Shown: positions 60,672 to 64,000 of the stretch, piece by piece
Position numbering within the stretch: the stretch's first letter is position 1
Layout of the letters: every line of letters begins with the position of its first letter
Source: Polyangiaceae bacterium
Lineage (GTDB): Bacteria > Myxococcota_A > Polyangia > Polyangiales > Polyangiaceae
NCBI GenBank assembly: GCA_020633205.1
Contig: JACKEB010000021.1
Location: forward strand, 62,001-126,000
DNA length: 64,000 bases
Reading direction: 5' to 3'
Notes under the pieces: model-generated
Seen by the model: only the letters and a program-made list of their open reading frames with translations
Told to the model about the DNA's origin: nothing
Database searches by the model: none
Made by a program: the position numbers and the translations under genes

Positions 60672-61436
60672 ATGAAGTCGATTCCGTCCCTGCTCGCGGT
60701 AGCCATCACCTCCACTTTCATCGTTGCCGCCTGCAGCAGCTCGGACGGGGGTGGCGGAGGTGGTGTCATCAGCGTGTCTGAGGAACAGTACGCTGAGCTG
60801 TATGCCAAGGGAGTGTGCGGAGGATTCTACAAGTGCGACTGTCCCCCGAGCCCCGTGTACGACTTCGCCGACCAGGCGGAGTGTGAGGCGCTGTTCACGA
60901 CCTCGGTAGCAGACTCGCAGGACGCCTCGCGCAACGAGGGTCTGACGTTCGACGCTGAGTGTGCAGCGAAGCGCGTCAACAGTTTCGCTGGAAACGTGTG
61001 CGTGGACGAGCTGTGGGACTACACCCACTGCGGCGTCTGTCAGATTTATCACGGAGATATCCCGAGGGGTGGCAGCTGCACGGACAACGAGTGCGATCGG
61101 GGACTCGAGTGCTTCGACGGAGTTTGCCTCGATCCATGTGATCGAATCGCCGAGGGCGACTCCTGCGTCGACACGGTGAACAAGTGCGAGGCGGGGTTGT
61201 TCTGTGAAGGGGGTACCAGTGGCTACGGAACCTGCGTGACAGGTCGTGGCGAGGGAGCCAGCTGCGACGACTTCACGCCGTGTGGCGCGGACTACGGCTG
61301 TCAAAATGGGACTTGCGTCAAGGCAGCTCTGCCCGGTGAGAGCTGTTTCGACCGCCCTTGTGCGACCACGCAGTGTGTGGAAGGCACCTGCGCAACGACT
61401 CCGCTCGGCAACCCAAACGTCTGCGATTTGTACTGA
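60672..61436 (+). CDS. Cys-rich lipoprotein, paralogue 2
   Basis: 254 residues from the ATG giving MKSIPSLLAVAI, with lipobox VAAC. The pattern YAKGVCGGFYKCDCPPS, DFADQAECEALFTT, FDAECAAKRVNSFAGNVCVDE repeats that of the protein at 54780. The later Cys-rich units (DNECDRGLECFDGVCLDPC, CEAGLFCEGG, CGADYGCQNGTC) match in spacing and order. The copies lie about 5 kb apart on the same strand, with other genes between, so duplication is old or one moved. Confidence 0.83.
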   Translation: MKSIPSLLAVAITSTFIVAACSSSDGGGGGGVISVSEEQYAELYAKGVCGGFYKCDCPPSPVYDFADQAECEALFTTSVADSQDASRNEGLTFDAECAAKRVNSFAGNVCVDELWDYTHCGVCQIYHGDIPRGGSCTDNECDRGLECFDGVCLDPCDRIAEGDSCVDTVNKCEAGLFCEGGTSGYGTCVTGRGEGASCDDFTPCGADYGCQNGTCVKAALPGESCFDRPCATTQCVEGTCATTPLGNPNVCDLY

Positions 61437-61738
61437 TTCCGCGAGGTGAGGCGCCCGCTGGGCGACGGGCGGCCCAGCCGGGCTGATCCGACCGCAAAGT
61501 GACTTTTTGCAAGCTTCGGTTTGCTGACCGGGTGCTTTGCGAGTAGTACTCCGCTCCCCCAAGGGACGCGGCGCCGTAAGGCGTGCCTCGCGTCCCGACT
61601 GGCCTGAGCGCTTTCGAGGCGCACAGAGCATCGCCGCTCCTCTTGGTTTTTCGTCGCTCACGCTCGTGTGAGCCACACGCGGCTAGGCTCCGCAGGCTCG
61701 TGTGAAGCGCGAAAAGCGCAGGAACGGCGTACCTCTAC
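61437..61738. other. Gap between Cys-rich lipoprotein and DEAD-box helicase
   Basis: 302 bases. It begins with the hairpin at 61454-61482. The rest shows no ORF with coding character. A long leader for the helicase is possible, since DEAD-box genes often have structured leaders, but no known element is recognised. Confidence 0.6.
61454..61482 (+). terminator. GC-rich hairpin after paralogue 2
   Basis: Stem CCCG+CTGGGC / GCCCAG+CGGG with one bulged C and an 8-base loop, 18 bases after the stop. No T-run follows. Confidence 0.5.
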
Positions 61739-63580
61739 ATGTCCCAATCTCTTCCCGAAACGACCTTCGACGACGTCGAGGGCTTCGATGACGACGCACC
61801 CGTGTCTTCTCCTCTGAGCGGCGTGCCCGTGCGTGATCCCCTGGACGGCGTTCCGGAGCCGCTGCGTGCGGCCTTCGAGGAGCGCGGCTATTCCTCTCTC
61901 ACGGAGGTCCAGCGCGCGGTGCTCGATGCGGATTCTCCCGGCCGCAACCTGCGCATCTCCTCCCAGACGGGCTCCGGCAAGACCGTAGCGCTCGGCATGG
62001 TGCTGGCGAAGGAACTGCTCGAGCCGGCTCCCGGTCGCAGCGGACCCGAGGCGTTGGTGATCACGCCGACTCGCGAGCTCGCGAATCAGGTCGCCGAAGA
62101 GCTCAGCTGGCTCTTCAGTGGCGTGCGCGGTGTGGACGTCGCTTGTGTCACTGGCGGCACCGAAGTCTGGAAAGACAAGAAGCCCCTCGCGCGGAAGCCA
62201 CGCATCCTGGTTGGCACCCCCGGTCGCCTCAACGATCACCTCACGACCGGCGTACTCAACGCCGACAGCGTGCGCCACGTGGTGCTCGATGAGGCCGATC
62301 AGATGCTCGACATGGGCTTCAAGGACGACCTCGACGCCATCGTCGGCGCGATGCCCGAAGAGCGTCGCAGCCACCTCGTTTCCGCGACCTTCCCGCCTGC
62401 GGTGAAGTCACTCGCCGATCGCTTTCAGAAGAACCCGCTGCACGTCGCGGGCACCGAGCTCGGTCAGGCGAACCAAGACATCGAGCACATCGCCCACTTG
62501 GTGCGTCGGGGCGAGAGCTACAACTGCCTCGTCAACCTGCTCTTGATGAGCCAGGGCGAGCGCACGTTGATCTTCGTCGAGCGCCGGGTGGACGCCCAGG
62601 AGCTCGCTGAGATGCTCGCTGGAGACGGCTTCGCGTCGCTGCACTTGAGCGGCGATCTGGCGCAGGCCCAGCGCACGCGCACCCTCAACGCCTTCAAGGC
62701 CGGCGTCATCAGCACGCTGATCTGCACGGACGTGGCCGCTCGCGGCATCGACGTCCCCGACATCGCGCGCGTGATTCACATGGGGCTCTCCAACGATCCC
62801 GATGTCTACACGCACCGCAGTGGCCGTACCGGGCGCGCCGGGCGCAAGGGCCAAAGCATCCTGATCGTCCCCACGACTGCCGAGCGTCGCATCCGTCGCC
62901 TGCTGCAGGTCGCAGGGGTCAACTGCAACTGGCGTCCGGGCCCCGGCCCCGACAAGGTGCAGAAGGCGATCACCAAGCAGACTCGGACGCGCATGTTCGA
63001 GCTGTTGCAGGCCGAGGTTCTGGAGGGGGAGAGGTACAACGAGGCCGAGCTGGAGTACGCCCGTGGGCTGCTCTCGGACCGCGACCCCGCCGAGCTGGTT
63101 GCGACGCTGATCAAGCTCGCCGAGCCGGTGCTGCCGCGTGAGCCTTTTCCTCTCGGCAAAGCCGAGGCGAAAGCCGGCGGCTTCGTGGAGCGCGATCGCA
63201 CGCCGCGCGCCCAGAGCTATGTGCCGTTCTTCATCAACTGGGGGGAGCGCGGTGGCGCGAACCCAGCGCGCCTGATCGCCCACGTGTGTCGTCGCGGCGG
63301 CATTCGTGGTCAGTCGATCGGCGCGGTGCGCGTCGAAGCGCGCATGAGCGTCTTCGAGGTCGCGAGCGACGTCGCTCAGGCCTTTGAAGTTGCCGCGCGG
63401 AAGCCCGACGCGCGTGAGCCGGGACTGCGGATCGACCGCTTCAAGGGCACTCTCCCGAGCGCGCCAGAGCGGCGCAATGGGCCCCCGGCCTTCGGTAAGC
63501 GCCGTGCTCCTGGGCCTCGTGATGGCCTGGACCCCAAGCCGTTCAAGTCGCGCAAGCGCACCGGCACCCGTCACCACTGA
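61739..63580 (+). CDS. DEAD-box RNA helicase with DbpA-type RNA-binding domain
   Basis: 613 residues. Helicase motifs: Q-like SLTEVQRAVLDAD, Walker A SSQTGSGKT, LVITPTRELANQ, DEAD in LDEADQML, SAT in LVSATFP, and HRSGRTGRAGRKG. The C-terminal part (YVPFFINWGERGGANPARLI, CRRGGIRGQSIG) fits the DbpA domain that binds 23S rRNA helix 92. The very C-terminus is basic. It is probably involved in 50S assembly. A canonical terminator follows. Confidence 0.92.
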   Translation: MSQSLPETTFDDVEGFDDDAPVSSPLSGVPVRDPLDGVPEPLRAAFEERGYSSLTEVQRAVLDADSPGRNLRISSQTGSGKTVALGMVLAKELLEPAPGRSGPEALVITPTRELANQVAEELSWLFSGVRGVDVACVTGGTEVWKDKKPLARKPRILVGTPGRLNDHLTTGVLNADSVRHVVLDEADQMLDMGFKDDLDAIVGAMPEERRSHLVSATFPPAVKSLADRFQKNPLHVAGTELGQANQDIEHIAHLVRRGESYNCLVNLLLMSQGERTLIFVERRVDAQELAEMLAGDGFASLHLSGDLAQAQRTRTLNAFKAGVISTLICTDVAARGIDVPDIARVIHMGLSNDPDVYTHRSGRTGRAGRKGQSILIVPTTAERRIRRLLQVAGVNCNWRPGPGPDKVQKAITKQTRTRMFELLQAEVLEGERYNEAELEYARGLLSDRDPAELVATLIKLAEPVLPREPFPLGKAEAKAGGFVERDRTPRAQSYVPFFINWGERGGANPARLIAHVCRRGGIRGQSIGAVRVEARMSVFEVASDVAQAFEVAARKPDAREPGLRIDRFKGTLPSAPERRNGPPAFGKRRAPGPRDGLDPKPFKSRKRTGTRHH

Positions 63581-63601
63581 GCTGACCGCTGCTCACGCAT
63601 C

Positions 63602-63662
63602 CGGGCACGTTTCCGGGCCGTCTAGAGATTGTGACGGCTTGGTAACGTGCCCGTAGCTTTTT
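63602..63662 (+). terminator. Intrinsic terminator of the helicase gene
   Basis: Arms CGGGCACGTT (63602-63611) and AACGTGCCCG (63644-63653) enclose an inner CCGTC/GACGG stem. A five-base T-run follows at 63658-63662, 21 bases after the stop. Confidence 0.8.
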
Positions 63663-63786
63663 GCGAGGCGACGCACCCAAACGCCCACAGATGTGCTCAT
63701 GTTCGCGCCGCTGCTGGCGACTCGAACGACGCTTCAACTGCGGGCCCACGGGCCTTGCGGATCCCCGTCCAGCGGCTCGGAGTGAC

Positions 63787-64000
63787 GTGAAAATCCATTG
63801 GCCGCTGCTTGCTGCTTCTTCGTTAGCCTTACTCTCCACTCCCGCTCTCGCGCAGACGCTCGAGCGCCCGCCTGCGGTCGAACCACCGCCGGTCGAGCCG
63901 TTGCCGCAGGGCAAAGACTCGGAGGATGGCGGTGCTCAGGTCAAGATCGCGAACCTCTCGCTGACGCTTGGGGGCTACATCCAGCCAGGGTTCGTGTCCC
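63787..64000 (+). CDS. Porin-like outer-membrane protein, cut by window edge
   Basis: The first 71 residues are visible, from a GTG at 63787 with GGAG four bases upstream. A clear Sec signal peptide (MKIHWPLLAASSLALLSTPA, cleavage after ALA) is followed by a Pro/Glu-rich segment and the start of a beta strand (LSLTLGGYIQPGFVS). GGYIQP is typical of phosphate-selective porin O/P-like proteins. The rest is outside the window. Confidence 0.75.
   Translation, partial: MKIHWPLLAASSLALLSTPALAQTLERPPAVEPPPVEPLPQGKDSEDGGAQVKIANLSLTLGGYIQPGFVS

Noticed and set aside
62408..63577. 389-codon open frame on the minus strand
   Set aside because: Antisense to the helicase gene.

Overview
The window is about 64 kb of high-GC DNA (my estimate, mid-60s percent) from what is most likely a myxobacterium-like member of the Myxococcota, probably Polyangiales. 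The evidence is the gene style rather than any marker gene. There are many predicted lipoproteins, several with long Gly/Ser/Ala linkers or Cys-rich tails. There are MopE-type 'CGNGxDDNCNG' motifs, a zinc-ribbon Ser/Thr kinase, an AgmX/PglI C-terminal domain, a Fis-type AAA+ regulator with TPRs, and a PP2C phosphatase fused to a cyclic-nucleotide-binding domain. No insertion sequence, prophage or CRISPR array is visible, so this looks like chromosomal backbone with lineage-specific surface and regulatory genes.

Layout. 1-3.7 kb: coupled pair of a membrane Ser/Thr kinase and a zinc-ribbon protein with five TMLG motifs (minus). 3.8-6.5 kb: hisF coupled to an unknown gene, a small membrane protein and a TerB-like protein. 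6.6-8.5 kb: structured repeat copy 1, then a receiver-only response regulator and a degenerate histidine-kinase-like protein (minus). 8.7-17.1 kb: MopE-motif lipoprotein coupled to a Tat-signal protein, an orphan ABC-2 permease, a XerC/D recombinase and a membrane sulfatase-family enzyme. 17.1-26.3 kb (minus): outer-membrane barrel coupled to a 1245-residue hydrolase-like lipoprotein, a biotin carrier protein, a PLP desulfhydrase/deaminase and a PGM1-like ATP-grasp ligase. 26.4-30.7 kb: hutH, ybaK, a Cys-rich lipoprotein, a crotonase, two tandem Bor-like lipoproteins and repeat copy 2. 30.8-41.9 kb: AMMECR1 protein, DPLPW-repeat lipoprotein coupled to a large AAA+/TPR regulator, a divergent metzincin lipoprotein and a GH114-like lipoprotein. 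42-45.3 kb: VWA/thrombospondin-3 lipoprotein, an HExxH-YkgJ fusion and tRNA-Pro(GGG). 45.4-53.2 kb: PP2C-cNMP phosphatase, tsaB, a Crp-type regulator, a TPR lipoprotein, a RodZ-like protein, recO, murJ and engB. 54.1-61.4 kb: tRNA-Val(CAC), a tandem-repeat tract, two paralogous Cys-rich lipoproteins, and two Gly-rich-linker lipoprotein enzymes (SGNH hydrolase, PHB-depolymerase-like esterase). 61.7-64 kb: DbpA-like DEAD-box helicase and the start of a porin-like gene.

Functional themes. Housekeeping genes (hisF, hutH, tsaB, recO, murJ, engB, xerC/D, dbpA-like) are interspersed with envelope and signalling genes. Phosphorylation signalling appears as kinase, candidate substrate, PP2C phosphatase and a degenerate two-component pair, but these lie at separate loci and a link between them is inference. 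The most unusual items are three. First, a dispersed hairpin element whose two copies differ by compensatory stem changes. Second, the AAA+ regulator lacking GAFTGA, with its coupled DPLPW-repeat lipoprotein and divergent metzincin. Third, the HExxH-YkgJ fusion protein. All function calls were made by reading the sequence; no database search was run.
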